Of a stretch of 64,000 bases of DNA, positions 43,244-53,647 are shown piece by piece; position 1 is the stretch's first letter; each line of letters starts with the position of its first letter. A model generated the notes under the pieces. That model was not told the origin of the DNA. It made no database searches and was given only the letters and a program-made list of their open reading frames with translations. The position numbers and the translations under genes are program-made. Origin of the DNA: Gammaproteobacteria bacterium (GTDB taxonomy: Bacteria > Pseudomonadota > Gammaproteobacteria > Steroidobacterales > Steroidobacteraceae); the NCBI GenBank assembly GCA_021323735.1, contig JAJPKM010000025.1, positions 84,805 through 148,804 on the forward strand, in the 5' to 3' direction.

Positions 43244-44380
43244 ATGGCTTGGAACGAACCGGGTGGGGAGAAACGCAATCCCTGGAATCGCCCGCAGCAA
43301 TCGCAGAACGATCTGGACGATGTGCTGCGAAATTTGCAGCGGCGCCTAAGCGCGCTGTTTGGCCGCGGCGGCGGCGGTGGCATGGGCGGCGGACAGAGCT
43401 CCACCGGCTTCGGACGGGGTGCCAGCAGCATTTTGGTGCTGATCGGCGCGGTATGGATCGGCAGCGGCGTGTATCGCGTCGATGCCCAGGAACGCGCGGT
43501 GATTCTGCGTTTCGGCAAGTACATGCAAACCAACGGGCCGGGTTACAACTGGCATCTGCCCTGGCCGATCGAAAGTAGGCGCATCGTCAATGTCTCGCAG
43601 CAGTTCAGCGTGACCGACGATGCCAGAATGCTCACGGCCGACACCAACTTGGTCGAGGTCAAATCGGCGGTGCAGTACACCAAGCCCGATCCGCGCAAGT
43701 ACCTGTTCAAGGTCAACAATGTCGAAGAGACCCTGGTGCAGGTCAGCGAAAGCGCCATGCGCGAAGCCGTGGGGCAGGCTTCGCTCGACAAGGCGCTGGC
43801 CTTCGATCCGTCGATCACGGATCGCGCCAAAATGCTCCTGCAGCGCACCCTCGACAACTACGACCTGGGCGTGAACATCATCAGCGTCAAATTGGGCGAT
43901 GTGATCGTTCCCGATCAGGTGCAGGATGCGCAGCGCGACGCCATCAAGGCCGACAAGGACCGGCAGCGCTACCAGCAGGATGCGGAGACTTATCGCAACG
44001 ACGTGGTGCCGCGCGCCCGCGGCCAGGCCGCCAAGAATATGCTGGATGCGGAAGCCTACCGCCAGCAGGTGCTGGCGCTGGCGCAGGGTGAGACGTCTCG
44101 ATTCGATCAGGTTTTGAGCCAGTACGAACATGCGCCTGCGATCACGCGCGAACGCATGTACCTGGACACCATGCAGAATGTCTACAAGAATTCGCGCAAA
44201 GTCATCGTCGACACCAAGGGCGGCAACAACATGATGTATCTACCGCTCGAGAAACTGATCTCGGCGGGACCGCAGTCCATCTCCAATCCCAACGACACGC
44301 TGACCGTGGCGCCGCCGCGGCTGCCGGAAATTCAGGTGACGCCGGTCGAAGATCCCGCCCGGGCGCGAGGAGTGCGCTGA
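43244..44380 (+). CDS. hflK: FtsH protease regulator HflK
   Basis: This 378-residue SPFH/band 7 protein has a cytoplasmic Gly-rich N-terminus (GRGGGGGMGGGQSS), one membrane helix (ASSILVLIGAVWIGSGVY), and a periplasmic band 7 domain (QERAVILRFGKYMQTNGPGYNWHLPWPIE) followed by a long coiled coil. With HflC it forms a large cage around FtsH. It is coupled to hflC by a one-base overlap (TGATG). Confidence 0.96.
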   Translation: MAWNEPGGEKRNPWNRPQQSQNDLDDVLRNLQRRLSALFGRGGGGGMGGGQSSTGFGRGASSILVLIGAVWIGSGVYRVDAQERAVILRFGKYMQTNGPGYNWHLPWPIESRRIVNVSQQFSVTDDARMLTADTNLVEVKSAVQYTKPDPRKYLFKVNNVEETLVQVSESAMREAVGQASLDKALAFDPSITDRAKMLLQRTLDNYDLGVNIISVKLGDVIVPDQVQDAQRDAIKADKDRQRYQQDAETYRNDVVPRARGQAAKNMLDAEAYRQQVLALAQGETSRFDQVLSQYEHAPAITRERMYLDTMQNVYKNSRKVIVDTKGGNNMMYLPLEKLISAGPQSISNPNDTLTVAPPRLPEIQVTPVEDPARARGVR

Positions 44381-45261
44381 TGCAAAGCCGGCTGCTCTAT
44401 GCGCTGTTGGCCCTGGTGGCCGCGATCTTGATCGTACGCGCAAGCGTATTTACCGTGAGCGAGGGCCAGTTGGCCATCAAGTCGACCGGCGGCGAGATCG
44501 TCGACTCGAATTACCAGCCGGGACTGCACTTTCGCATTCCGCTGGTGAATGAGGTGAGCCGTTATGATGCGCGCATCCTCACGCAGATGTATCCGTCGGA
44601 GCATTTCCTGACACGCGAACAGGAACAGCTCAACGTGGACTTCTATGTGAAGTGGCGCATCCAGAATCTGCGCAAGTACTACGAGACCACCGGCGGCTCC
44701 GAAGAGGTGGCGAATGCCCGTTTGGGCGAGACGGTCAAGGACAGCATCAAGAGCGTGGTCACGCAGCGCACCTTACAGCAGGTGATCACCGCGGAGCGTG
44801 CGGAATTCACCGGCGCCATGATGAAGACGGCGCGGCCCTTGGCGGAACAGCTGGGCGTCGAGCTGGTCGATGTGCGCATCACCAAGATCGATCTGCCGCC
44901 GCAGGTGCAAGATTCGGTATTCGACCGCATGCGGTCCAACTTCAAGGCGCAGGCGGCCAAACTGCGTGCCGAGGGTGTGGAGGCGGCCGAGCGCATTCGC
45001 GCGGAGGCCGACAAGGCGCAAACCGAAATCCTGGCGGACGCCGCGCGCCAAGCGGGCCAGATTCGCGGACAGGGCGATGCGTCGGCGAGCGAGGTGTACG
45101 CCAAGTCGTACTCGAAGAACGCAGAGTTCTACAGCTTTTATCGCAGCATGCAGTCCTACCGAGAGGCCGTGGGCACCCAGGGCGACATGCTGGTGATCGC
45201 CCCGGACAGTGCCTACTTCAAGTACTTCAACAAGCCTCAACCTCAACCGCCGCAGCGTTAG
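44380..45261 (+). CDS. hflC: FtsH protease regulator HflC
   Basis: This 293-residue partner of HflK begins with a membrane helix (LLYALLALVAAILIVRASVF). The band 7 domain (EGQLAIKSTGGEIVDSNYQPGLHFRIPLVNEV) is followed by a coiled coil rich in Ala and Glu (EAAERIRAEADKAQTEILADAARQAG). Length and features are normal. The DUF2065 gene follows after 5 bases. Confidence 0.96.
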   Translation: MQSRLLYALLALVAAILIVRASVFTVSEGQLAIKSTGGEIVDSNYQPGLHFRIPLVNEVSRYDARILTQMYPSEHFLTREQEQLNVDFYVKWRIQNLRKYYETTGGSEEVANARLGETVKDSIKSVVTQRTLQQVITAERAEFTGAMMKTARPLAEQLGVELVDVRITKIDLPPQVQDSVFDRMRSNFKAQAAKLRAEGVEAAERIRAEADKAQTEILADAARQAGQIRGQGDASASEVYAKSYSKNAEFYSFYRSMQSYREAVGTQGDMLVIAPDSAYFKYFNKPQPQPPQR

Positions 45262-45266
45262 ACACA

Positions 45267-46764
<1,498 letters not shown>

Positions 46765-46857
46765 AGACCGGCAGGCGGCGCCCTTGGGGGCTGCGGGAAG
46801 AACGTCCTAGCCGTTCCGTTGTCTATGATCTTTTGAGGGGCTTCAAGGAGGCATTTC

Positions 46858-48399
46858 ATGGCCAGTATCCCTTTGAAAGGCAGCGAGCGAGCCGCCCTGC
46901 CGGGCGCGCGGGTTTTGGCGCCGGCGGATCCCGGCGAACGGTTGGAAGTGAGCGTCATCGTGCGGCGGGGCGGTGCCGATGAGTTTCGCAGGCGCGTGGC
47001 GCAGCTCGAATCCGGGGGCGCCGGTCAGCCGATGAGCCGCGAGGAATTTGCGCAGCTGCACGGCGCCGCACCCGCTGATTTGGCGGCCGTGAAGGCATTC
47101 GCGAAGATCCACGGTTTGTCGGTCGTGCAAACGCATGCGGCACGCTGCACCGTGGTGCTGTCCGGCACCGTCGCGCAATTCAACGCTGCATTTCATGTTC
47201 AGCTGCAGTTGATGCGTCACGACAGCTGCAGCTATCGCGGCCGCATCGGCAGCGTCGAGTTGCCGGCCGAGCTCGCCGGCGTGGTCGAAGCGGTACTGGG
47301 TCTGGATAACCGGCCGCAAGCTGAGGCACAGTTCAGAATTCGTCCGGCGGCGAGTGCCGCCAGTTCCTTCACGCCGCCTGAGGTCGCCTCGTTGTATGCC
47401 TTCCCGAACGGCACAGGCTCGGGCGAGTGCGTCGCCTTGATCGAACTCGGCGGCGGCTTTCGTCCCGCGGACCTGGACACGTACTTCGCCGGCTTAGGGT
47501 TGACTTCGCCCACCGTGACGGCCGTATCGGTGGATCAGGCCAAGAACGCTCCAAGCGGCGATGCGAACGGTCCGGACGGTGAGGTCATGCTCGATATCGA
47601 GGTGGTGGGCGCGATTGCGCCGCAGGCCAAGATCGCCGTGTACTTCGCGCCCAACACCGATGCCGGCTTTCTGGATGCCGTGACTACGGCCATTCATGAC
47701 ACCGTCAACAAACCTTCCGTCATTTCCATCAGCTGGGGCGGCCCGGAATCTTCCTGGACGGCGCAGGCGATGACGGCCATGGACGGTGCCTTTCAGACGG
47801 CCGCGGCCTTAGGCATCAGCGTCTGCGTGGCTTCCGGAGATAATGGCTCCAGCGACGGCGTCACGGATGGCGCCGACCACGTGGATTTCCCCGCATCCAG
47901 TCCATTCGCCCTGGCTTGCGGAGGCACGACGCTGCGGGCGAGCGTGAATGCCATCGACGGTGAAGTCGTGTGGAACGACGGCACGAACGGCGGTGCCACC
48001 GGCGGCGGCATTAGTGCAGTTTTCGCCAGGCCCACCTGGCAGGCTGCCTTGAATGCCGTCGACACGCAGGGTAAATCCGTCGCGCTCACCAAACGGGGAG
48101 TACCGGATGTTGCAGGCAACGCAGATCCCGCAACCGGTTACCAGGTGCTCGTGGACGGCACTGCCAGCGTGATCGGCGGCACGAGCGCGGTGGCACCGCT
48201 TTGGGCGGCGCTCATCGCCCGCATCAACGCTCTCACCGGCAAACCCGCGGGCTATTTGAATCCGCAGCTGTATCCGAACCCGCAGGCCTTGCGCGACATT
48301 ACCTCGGGTAACAACGGCGATTTCGCAGCCGCCTCAGGCTGGGATGCCTGCACCGGCTTAGGCAGCCCAAACGGCGCGGCGCTGCGGACCGTCCTCTAA
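46858..48399 (+). CDS. Sedolisin (S53, kumamolisin-like) peptidase with pro-domain
   Basis: This is a 513-residue protein. The pro-domain (residues 1-165; MSREEFAQLHGAAPADLAAVKAF and YRGRIGSVELPAELAGVVEAVLGLDN) is of the Pro-kumamolisin type. The catalytic domain shows Glu and Asp in GEVMLDIEV near residue 245, the oxyanion Asp in CVASGDNGSS, and the nucleophile Ser in GGTSAVAPLWAAL near residue 440. A C-terminal calcium site is DITSGNNGDFAAASGWDACTGLGSPNG. No signal peptide is visible. AAGGAGG stands 6 bases before the ATG, and a TATGAT lies at 46824. Confidence 0.92.
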   Translation: MASIPLKGSERAALPGARVLAPADPGERLEVSVIVRRGGADEFRRRVAQLESGGAGQPMSREEFAQLHGAAPADLAAVKAFAKIHGLSVVQTHAARCTVVLSGTVAQFNAAFHVQLQLMRHDSCSYRGRIGSVELPAELAGVVEAVLGLDNRPQAEAQFRIRPAASAASSFTPPEVASLYAFPNGTGSGECVALIELGGGFRPADLDTYFAGLGLTSPTVTAVSVDQAKNAPSGDANGPDGEVMLDIEVVGAIAPQAKIAVYFAPNTDAGFLDAVTTAIHDTVNKPSVISISWGGPESSWTAQAMTAMDGAFQTAAALGISVCVASGDNGSSDGVTDGADHVDFPASSPFALACGGTTLRASVNAIDGEVVWNDGTNGGATGGGISAVFARPTWQAALNAVDTQGKSVALTKRGVPDVAGNADPATGYQVLVDGTASVIGGTSAVAPLWAALIARINALTGKPAGYLNPQLYPNPQALRDITSGNNGDFAAASGWDACTGLGSPNGAALRTVL

Positions 48400-48499
48400 G
48401 AAGGCCGCGCGACGGGACCTACGCGAGCGGGCCTGGCGAGAATGTGCCGTAAGAGACCCGGCGCGAGAGGGCCGGAAGCGGCGCGCGGCTATCTGGGGA

Positions 48500-48658
48500 C
48501 TATCTGAAGTGAAGCGTACCGCCGGTGCCGAACAGGCCCAGCAGGCCCACCACGATCAAGTACAGCGCGATGATGTAGTTCAAAAGCTTCGGCATCAACA
48601 GGATGAGGATCCCGGCAATCAGTGCCACGATCGGTGCGAGACTCAAGTTGATATGCAT
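48500..48658 (-). CDS. DUF3096 small membrane protein
   Basis: This 52-residue protein, MHINLSLAPIVALIAGILIL onward, has two hydrophobic helices separated by MPKLLNYI and ends GTGGTLHFR. It matches the DUF3096 pattern (LAPIVALIAGILILLMPKLLNYIIALYLI). GGAG lies 8 bases upstream of the ATG at 48658. It follows the transporter genes on the same strand after 38 bases and converges with the protease gene. The 100-base convergent gap shows no clear terminator. Confidence 0.85.
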   Translation of the reverse strand: MHINLSLAPIVALIAGILILLMPKLLNYIIALYLIVVGLLGLFGTGGTLHFR

Positions 48659-48696
48659 GGCGAACTCCGTGTGGGCCGGGATGCTCGCCCGGCCGT

Positions 48697-48795
48697 TTAT
48701 TGAAATAATTTCAAGGCGTTTTCGAGCGTCTTATAGGTGCCCCACAATAACGGAATTCCCACCGCAATCCACAGCAAGAACAGTCGAGCCTTCAT
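48697..48795 (-). CDS. Very small MFS-transporter-associated membrane protein
   Basis: This 32-residue ORF, MKARLFLLWIAVGIPLLWGT followed by YKTLENALKLFQ, makes one membrane helix and a short amphipathic tail. Its ATG overlaps the stop of the transporter gene as ATGA. Small proteins with this WxxVGIPLxWGxYxTL pattern follow oxalate/formate-type transporters in many bacteria and are called small subunits. The position, pattern and coupling make it a real gene despite its size. Confidence 0.8.
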   Translation of the reverse strand: MKARLFLLWIAVGIPLLWGTYKTLENALKLFQ

Positions 48796-50168
48796 GCCTT
48801 ACTCCCGGCGACCGCGCCTTCGCCAGCACGATAATAGTACTTGGCGTTGACCTCACGCATGGCGAAGTTGCAAATAAATCCAATCAGCAGCAAACCGCAC
48901 ATGATGTACATGGTGACCGAATAGGCCTGCGCCTTCGGCACGCCGCTGTCGATCTGATACTGGCGAATGTAGTTGACCAGCACGGGACCCAAGACACCGG
49001 CCACCGACCACGCCGTCAGCAGCCGCCCATGGATGGCGCCCACCTGAAAGGTGCCGAAGATGTCGCGCAAGTACGCAGGGATGGTGGCGAAACCGCCGCC
49101 GTACATCGACAGAATGACGCAGAAAGCCGCGACGAACAGCGGTGTCGAGCCCATGTGGCCAAATGTCGGCACCAAAGAGTACAGGAGGATGCCGAGCAGG
49201 AAGAACACCATATAAGTATTGCGCCGACCGATGTAGTCGGAGGTGCTGGCCCAGAAAAAGCGGCCGATCATGTTGAAGAGGCTGATGAGTCCGACGAAGC
49301 CTGCCGCCGCCGCCGCGGTCACCTTACCGCTGAACATTTCCTGAATCATGGGCGATGCCTGGCCCAGAACGCCTATGCCTGCGGTGACGTTCATGCACAA
49401 CACGCCCCACAACATCCAGAACTGCGGCGTGCGCCAGGCTACATCGACCGAGACGTTGGCGGCCGTCACGAGTTTCTTCGGATGTTCTGAGGGAACCCAG
49501 CCCGCAGGCCGCCAGCCCTCGGCGGGAACGCGGACCGAGACCACGCCGATCATCATGAACATGAAATAAATCACGCCCATGGTCACGAAAGTTTCCATCA
49601 CGCCATTGGATGCCGCGGTGGTGAAGTGCTTCATCAAAATCACCGAGAGCGGGGCGGCAATCAGCGCGCCGCCACCGAAACCCATGATGGCCATGCCGGT
49701 GGCCATGCCGGGGCGATCGGGAAACCACTTGATCAGGGTCGAAACCGGCGAGATATATCCGATACCCAGGCCACAGCCGCCGAGGACGCCATAACCTAAA
49801 TAGATGATCCAAAGTTGGTGCAGGTGGATCCCGACGGCCGACACGAGGAATCCGCCGGCAAAGCACAGGGCTGCCACGAACATCGATTTTCGGGGGCCGA
49901 CCCGTTCCACCCAGCGGCCAAAAAGAGCGGCCGACGAGCCCAGGAATACGATGGCAATGGAGAAAATCCATCCTACGTCCTTCAAATTCCAGTCTCCGGG
50001 CGCGGATTGGGTGAGGCCGAGGAGCTTGGTGAGGGGCAGATTGAAGGTTGAGAAAGCGTAGGCCTGCCCAATGCACAGATGCACGGCAAGCGCGGCAGGA
50101 GGCACCATGAACCGGTTGAAACCCGGGCCTGCAACCGTATTTTGGCGATCTAGAAACGAGGATGACAT
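48792..50168 (-). CDS. Oxalate/formate antiporter-family MFS transporter
   Basis: This 458-residue protein has 12 predicted membrane helices. The first half has AALAVHLCIGQAYAFSTFNLPLTKLLG and FLGSSAALFGRWVERVGPRKSMFVAALCFAGGFL. GYISPVSTLIKWFPDRPGMATGMAIMGFGGGALIAAPL is the OFA-family signature. An extended central cytoplasmic loop precedes helix 7. It likely exchanges or imports small organic anions; the substrate is not readable. It forms an operon with the two very small genes downstream. Confidence 0.9.
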   Translation of the reverse strand: MSSSFLDRQNTVAGPGFNRFMVPPAALAVHLCIGQAYAFSTFNLPLTKLLGLTQSAPGDWNLKDVGWIFSIAIVFLGSSAALFGRWVERVGPRKSMFVAALCFAGGFLVSAVGIHLHQLWIIYLGYGVLGGCGLGIGYISPVSTLIKWFPDRPGMATGMAIMGFGGGALIAAPLSVILMKHFTTAASNGVMETFVTMGVIYFMFMMIGVVSVRVPAEGWRPAGWVPSEHPKKLVTAANVSVDVAWRTPQFWMLWGVLCMNVTAGIGVLGQASPMIQEMFSGKVTAAAAAGFVGLISLFNMIGRFFWASTSDYIGRRNTYMVFFLLGILLYSLVPTFGHMGSTPLFVAAFCVILSMYGGGFATIPAYLRDIFGTFQVGAIHGRLLTAWSVAGVLGPVLVNYIRQYQIDSGVPKAQAYSVTMYIMCGLLLIGFICNFAMREVNAKYYYRAGEGAVAGSKA

Positions 50169-50282
50169 AAGGCCCTATCCTATTTTTTGGTTTGCTGCGG
50201 GGCAAGATATATGAGGTGCGACAATATGCGCCATTACCCGCGATCTTGTCACGCTTGACGTTAGCAGACCGGGGCATCAGCA

Positions 50283-50298
50283 TGCGACCTAGATCACA
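50283..50298. promoter_or_regulatory. CRP/Clp-like binding site
   Basis: Read on the minus strand, TGTGATCTAGGTCGCA matches the CRP half-sites TGTGA-N6-TCACA in 9 of 10 positions. It lies in the 235-base divergent gap between the OFA transporter and the diguanylate cyclase. Clp of xanthomonads, a CRP homologue that responds to cyclic di-GMP, uses the same site type. A single match in a gap is weak evidence. Confidence 0.4.
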
Positions 50299-50326
50299 TA
50301 CGCGTGGGTTGCAGCCACCACGTGAA

Positions 50327-50365
50327 TCCCCTGATGCAGAAGTTTAAAACCGTGACATCAGGGGA
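50327..50365. promoter_or_regulatory. 10-bp perfect inverted repeat upstream of the diguanylate cyclase
   Basis: TCCCCTGATG at 50327-50336 and CATCAGGGGA at 50356-50365 are exact complements, separated by 19 AT-rich bases. The repeat ends 38 bases before the ATG at 50404. It could bind a dimer across two helical turns or fold in the 5' leader. Confidence 0.55.
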
Positions 50366-50403
50366 CGAATCGATACAGGGAAACCAGTAATTTTATCGCA
50401 ATC

Positions 50404-52359
50404 ATGTGCAACACCAGGTGTGCGGGCCGGCGTGCTTCCCGAGCGGGAATAGCGGGTGTTCTCACCTTGCTGTGGCTGGCATGCGTCTTCGTATCGCTGC
50501 CGGCTAGCGCCGCCTGCCTGCCTAATGCCGATCCGTCCATCCGCGCGCTGCAGGTACAGGTGGATGAGGATGCGAATGCCGCCCTGAAGAAAGTGGCGTC
50601 GCTACTCAAAACCGAATTGGCGGAACCCATCCCCAATTCGCAGCGCCTGGCCTCCCTCTACAGCGTGCAGGCGCAGGCCTACAGCATCCTCGAGCTGGAA
50701 TCCAAGGCCCGCGATGCCGTGTTCAAGGGTCTGAAGTTCACATCCGACAACACGGATCCGGTCCGCGTCATGCTGCTGTCGCTGTACGCGGAGAATGTGT
50801 ACGACCAAGCCGGTATCGCGGCGGCCGTGAAAACCACCGAAGAGGCGCAAGCGGTTCAAAAACGCGGCTCGCTCGAAGATATCTGCCTGCTCATCGGGCG
50901 CGGACTGTTGCAGTACCGTCAGGATCGCGAGGACTTGGCGATCGGCAGCCTTACGCAGGCCTATCGGTCCAGCACCACGTCTGCCTTTGCCGAGCCGCAC
51001 GCCCTGGCCGCCGGCGTACTCGCCACGGTGTTGCGCGGCATGGGCGACTACAGCCAAGCCTTGGCGCTGAACCAGGAGGCTATCGACTGGGATATCGGCA
51101 GGCATGCACCGCTGGCACTGTCGGTCGACCGATTCTTGCGCGGGCGAATTCTGATCTTGATGCAGAAGTACGCGCAGGCCATCGATGAATTCGACGATGC
51201 GCGCAAGCTCAGCGCGATGCTGAACGATACACAGGGTGTGGCCTTCGCCGATGTGCGCGTGTGCGAGTCGCGCATCGAATTGGGCCAGCTCATCAAGGCA
51301 CGCGCCGCCTGCGAGAACGCTTTGTTCACCTTCATCGCCTCCAGATTCTCCGACGAGGTGAAGGAGACCGAGGCCTTGCTGGCGCGAATCGATCTGGCGG
51401 AGGGTCATCCCGAGAAGGCGCTTGCCACGCTCAACGAGGTGCTCGATCACAGCGGCACCGATGTGCTGCCGCTGCGCGTCGCATCGCTGTATCAATGGCG
51501 CGCACGCACCAACGCCGCGCTGCATAACTACCGCGATGCCTACAACGACCTGTCCGAATACATACGTCGATATGTTTCGACCAATGACGCCGATCGCACC
51601 AAGCAGGCCGTGGCGTTACGCGCGCGCTTCGAGACCGATCGGGAGATCGAACGCAATGCGCTGCTGAAGCGCGAACTCGACCTGTCCCATGAGCAGTCCC
51701 AACGCCAGGCGCAGCAATTGCGCTGGAACGCGATTGCCGCGGTGTCCGGCGTGCTGGTGATCGCACTGCTCATTTATTTCTTGCTCACCAACTTGCGCTT
51801 CCGCAAGCAGCTGGTGCGGCTCGCGAGCCTGGACAGCCTGACCGGCCTGCCGAATCGGCGCCGCACGGCGGAACTGGCCATCGAGGCGCTCGCCGGGACG
51901 ACGGCGGCCGAACAGCCCTTGACCGTCGCCATCATCGACCTGGATCACTTCAAGTTCATCAACGATCGCTGCGGGCATGCGACCGGCGACTATGTGCTGC
52001 GGGAATTCGCCCGCCTGGGCCGCGAATCGGTGCGCGCGGGAGATACGCTCGGCCGCTGGGGCGGCGAAGAGTTTCTGCTCGTCATGCCCGATGCGACGGT
52101 GGAGGTGGCCATCGCCACGCTCGAGCGGCTGCGCACTCTGGTATTCGGGATCAATCTACCGCCGTCCGGCGCGGGATTGCGCGTGAGCATGAGCGCCGGG
52201 CTCGCCGTCCGCGACAAGCAAATCCGATCGCTGGATGAACTCATCGCGCGTGCGGATGCCGCGCTCTATGTGGCCAAGAACGAGGGGCGTGACCTGGTGC
52301 GGGTCGCTGACGAGAAATTCCTGACTACCACCGGAGTGAGGCGGGCCATTCGGCAGTAG
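50404..52359 (+). CDS. Diguanylate cyclase with periplasmic TPR-like sensor
   Basis: This 651-residue protein has a signal peptide or signal anchor (GVLTLLWLACVFVSLPASAACL) near residue 35. About 400 residues of helical TPR-like repeats (for example AEPHALAAGVLATVLRGMGDYSQALALNQEAI) follow. A membrane helix (AIAAVSGVLVIALLIYFLLTNL) lies near residue 450, and the GGDEF domain near 475-640. The active motif is GGEEF at residues 553-557, and an inhibitory RxxD site (RAGD) lies five residues before it. It should make cyclic di-GMP with product inhibition in response to a periplasmic signal. Confidence 0.9.
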   Translation: MCNTRCAGRRASRAGIAGVLTLLWLACVFVSLPASAACLPNADPSIRALQVQVDEDANAALKKVASLLKTELAEPIPNSQRLASLYSVQAQAYSILELESKARDAVFKGLKFTSDNTDPVRVMLLSLYAENVYDQAGIAAAVKTTEEAQAVQKRGSLEDICLLIGRGLLQYRQDREDLAIGSLTQAYRSSTTSAFAEPHALAAGVLATVLRGMGDYSQALALNQEAIDWDIGRHAPLALSVDRFLRGRILILMQKYAQAIDEFDDARKLSAMLNDTQGVAFADVRVCESRIELGQLIKARAACENALFTFIASRFSDEVKETEALLARIDLAEGHPEKALATLNEVLDHSGTDVLPLRVASLYQWRARTNAALHNYRDAYNDLSEYIRRYVSTNDADRTKQAVALRARFETDREIERNALLKRELDLSHEQSQRQAQQLRWNAIAAVSGVLVIALLIYFLLTNLRFRKQLVRLASLDSLTGLPNRRRTAELAIEALAGTTAAEQPLTVAIIDLDHFKFINDRCGHATGDYVLREFARLGRESVRAGDTLGRWGGEEFLLVMPDATVEVAIATLERLRTLVFGINLPPSGAGLRVSMSAGLAVRDKQIRSLDELIARADAALYVAKNEGRDLVRVADEKFLTTTGVRRAIRQ

Positions 52360-52381
52360 CTGACCGGTTATCTTGAGCTGC

Positions 52382-53437
52382 ATGAAGAGAATGTCCTTCG
52401 CCTTGCACATCGTCGCTGGCCTGCTGCTGCAGACAGCCGCGCTGGCGGCTCCTGGCCAGTTGCTGACCGGATCGCTGGACAACGTGGTCAGTTCCTATGT
52501 ATCGGACCATCACTTCCGTGGCAGCGTGCTGGTGGTGAAGAAGGGCGAGATCCTGCTGCGCAAGGGCTACGGCGTCGCGTCGGAGGCGTGGCAGGTTTCC
52601 GACTCGGCCGACACCCGCTACGAGATCGCGTCCCTGACCAAGCAGTTCACCGGCGCTGCCATCCTGCAACTGGCGGCGAGCGGAAAACTGAAGCTGGACG
52701 ATCCGGTATCCCGTTACTACGCGGCCGCACCTGCGAGTTGGAAGGACGTTACCGTGCGCGAACTCGCCAATCACACCTCTGGGCTGCCCAACAACGAGAT
52801 CAAGGACTTCACCAAGGGCATCACAGTACCGTACAGCTGGGACGAATTGCTGGCCACGTTCCGGGACCGGCCACTGGCTTTCAGGCCCGGGACTGGTTGG
52901 GCTTACACCAACACAGAGTACTATCTGCTCGCCTACATCATTGAGAAGCTCTCCGGCGAGAGCTACGGCGCCTACCTGCAGCATCACATCTTCGGTCCCG
53001 CCGGCATGAACAATTCGGGCTATGCAGGCACGCTCGAGGTGGTGCCGCACGAAGCGGAAGGTTATACCTCGGAGGACGGCCATGTCCGGCGCCGGGACTA
53101 CTTCGATCGTAGCCTGGAGTCGGGAGCCGGCGGCATCTACACCGCGGTGGATGACATGCGGCTGTGGAACGAGGCGCTGAGTGCGGGAAAATTGCTGGAC
53201 GAGGCCTCGATGCAGGCCATGTTTGCGCCGTCCAAGCCCGGGAGCTATGGTTTCGGCTGGTTCATCGACCTTGAGGCGCCGCGCCGCGCTTACCACGAAG
53301 GCAGCGATCCCGGTTTCGCCGCGTTCGAAATTCGCTTCCTGGATGAGCGGTCGCTGATCGTGGTGCTCTCGAACCAGGACGACGCCCCGGTGAGGGAGAT
53401 CGCGATCAAGCTGCAGCAGTTGATCGCGCGCCCGTAA
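52382..53437 (+). CDS. Serine beta-lactamase-like hydrolase (class C/AmpH type)
   Basis: This 351-residue protein has a signal peptide ending near LAAPGQ (residue 24). The SxxK motif is SLTK at residues 84-87, the YxN motif is YTN at 175-177, and a late HEGSDPGF stands for the third motif. This family includes carboxypeptidases, esterases and beta-lactamases; the sequence does not tell which. The ATG at 52382 is three codons inside the open frame and gives the proper signal sequence. It follows the cyclase gene after 22 bases and may be co-transcribed. Confidence 0.86.
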   Translation: MKRMSFALHIVAGLLLQTAALAAPGQLLTGSLDNVVSSYVSDHHFRGSVLVVKKGEILLRKGYGVASEAWQVSDSADTRYEIASLTKQFTGAAILQLAASGKLKLDDPVSRYYAAAPASWKDVTVRELANHTSGLPNNEIKDFTKGITVPYSWDELLATFRDRPLAFRPGTGWAYTNTEYYLLAYIIEKLSGESYGAYLQHHIFGPAGMNNSGYAGTLEVVPHEAEGYTSEDGHVRRRDYFDRSLESGAGGIYTAVDDMRLWNEALSAGKLLDEASMQAMFAPSKPGSYGFGWFIDLEAPRRAYHEGSDPGFAAFEIRFLDERSLIVVLSNQDDAPVREIAIKLQQLIARP

Positions 53438-53503
53438 CGAAATTCGGTCAGCCCGCTGGTCGGACCGTGCGTCGAGTCAGAAAGAGCCGCGCATACGACG
53501 AGT

Positions 53504-53588
53504 TGGTGCCCAGGAGAGGACTCGAACCTCCACGAATTGCTCCACTGGTACCTGAAACCAGCGCGTCTACCAGTTCCGCCACCTGGGC
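53504..53588 (-). tRNA. tRNA-Leu (anticodon CAG)
   Basis: The 85-base minus-strand sequence begins GCCCAGGTGGCGGAACTGG and ends CCTGGGCA plus an encoded CCA. The acceptor pairs GCCCAGG with CCTGGGC. The anticodon stem CTGGT/ACCAG encloses TTCAGGT, giving CAG. A long variable arm (about GTGGAGCAATTCGTG) is present as in all tRNA-Leu, and the T arm has GGTTCGAGTC. A strong promoter lies upstream at 53619-53647. Confidence 0.96.
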
Positions 53589-53618
53589 AAGATGGGTCCG
53601 CCTCACGCGAGGCGCAGA

Positions 53619-53647
53619 AATGTACGCACTGACTCCGGGGTTGTCAA
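53619..53647 (-). promoter_or_regulatory. Promoter of tRNA-Leu
   Basis: Minus strand: TTGACA (53647-53642), 17-base spacer, TACATT (53624-53619). Transcription would begin near 53612. The short leader contains a hairpin (CGCCTC/GAGGCG, about 53601-53615) ending a few bases before the mature tRNA. The two hexamers and spacing are identical to those of the toxin-antitoxin promoter. Confidence 0.83.

Noticed and set aside
53440..53503. Terminator for tRNA-Leu
   Set aside because: Short complementary arms (CGGTC/GACCG) occur, but no T-run follows on the minus strand.
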